13,681 bases of DNA. Origin: Flavobacteriaceae bacterium (GTDB lineage: Bacteria > Bacteroidota > Bacteroidia > Flavobacteriales > Flavobacteriaceae). The stretch lies in contig JAGLDM010000173.1 of NCBI GenBank assembly GCA_023145595.1, positions 1 through 13,681 on the forward strand. Direction: 5' to 3'. Each line of letters begins with the position of its first letter. Position 1 is the stretch's first letter. The notes beneath the pieces are model-generated. The model ran no database searches. It saw only the letters and a list, made by a program, of their open reading frames with translations, and was not told where the DNA came from. The translations under genes were made by a program, and so were the position numbers. Shown piece after piece: positions 13,568 through 13,681 of the stretch.

Positions 13568-13681
13568 ATGTTTCACAAAGAAGGATATAAAATTATAATC
13601 ATTACAATGATTATTTTACTAGTCGCAATACTTGGTGCAGATGCCTATGTAGAACCTGTTTGGTTGGTTAAAATAATTCAA
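13568..13681 (+). CDS. psd: Phosphatidylserine decarboxylase, N-terminal fragment (runs off window)
   Basis: Only the first 38 codons are present; the frame is open to the end of the window. The start MFHKEGYKIIIITMIILLVA, a polar head followed by a hydrophobic helix (8-23), is the N-terminus I know from Bacteroidota Psd proteins, which decarboxylate phosphatidylserine to phosphatidylethanolamine at the inner membrane. The position one base after cdsA supports this, since CdsA supplies the CDP-diacylglycerol from which phosphatidylserine is made. The catalytic LGST-type self-cleavage site and pyruvoyl serine are outside the window, so the assignment rests on N-terminal resemblance and context. 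Confidence 0.75.
   Translation, partial: MFHKEGYKIIIITMIILLVAILGADAYVEPVWLVKIIQ

Noticed and set aside
1..13681. Search for CRISPR arrays, insertion sequences, tRNA or rRNA genes, integration sites and defence or secretion clusters.
   Set aside because: No spaced direct repeats, transposase motifs, tRNA-like cloverleaf segments or recognised defence genes were seen; the region looks like conserved chromosome.

Overview
The window reads as ordinary chromosome of a marine or soil type flavobacterium (Bacteroidota, class Flavobacteriia). The evidence is low GC by eye, genes starting without Shine-Dalgarno sequences, Bacteroidota-type promoters (TTG, a spacer of about 17-23 bases, then TAnnTTTG), and gene families and neighbourhoods typical of that group (DUF1573 protein, YtxH protein, group I biotin ligase, rsfS-ftsH-LUD-cdsA-psd). 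All long reading frames are accounted for. I saw no phage, insertion sequence, CRISPR array, rRNA or tRNA.

Layout. (1) Bases 1-530, minus strand: 5' part of valS, divergent from a secreted DUF1573 protein (646-1062) that ends at a strong 17-bp hairpin terminator. (2) 1368-3572: a PLP aminotransferase whose stop codon abuts a TTG-started murB. (3) 3647-7620: a probable operon behind a good promoter, encoding a 61-aa Cys-rich membrane peptide, a membrane glycosyltransferase, an ECF-like sigma factor, a divergent Nramp-fold transporter whose start overlaps the sigma stop, and lipoyl synthase. (4) 7621-7840: a non-coding stretch with two abutting inverted repeats, a consensus promoter and a strong terminator in unusual order, possibly a small RNA or leader attenuator. 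(5) 7841-8891: three small membrane-associated proteins (YtxH, holin-like, unknown) that meet the convergent birA (8886-9617, minus) with a 6-base tail overlap. (6) 9703-13681: rsfS, ftsH, a LUD-domain protein, cdsA and the start of psd, closely spaced on the plus strand.

Functionally, most genes are housekeeping: tRNA charging (ValS), peptidoglycan precursor synthesis (MurB), protein cofactor attachment or synthesis (LipA, BirA), ribosome silencing (RsfS), membrane protein quality control (FtsH), and phosphatidylethanolamine synthesis (CdsA, Psd). The less understood parts are the sigma/transporter pair, the Cys-rich micro-membrane protein, the YtxH trio and the non-coding block before it. 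I found no clear previously undescribed system; those four places are where a second look is best spent.
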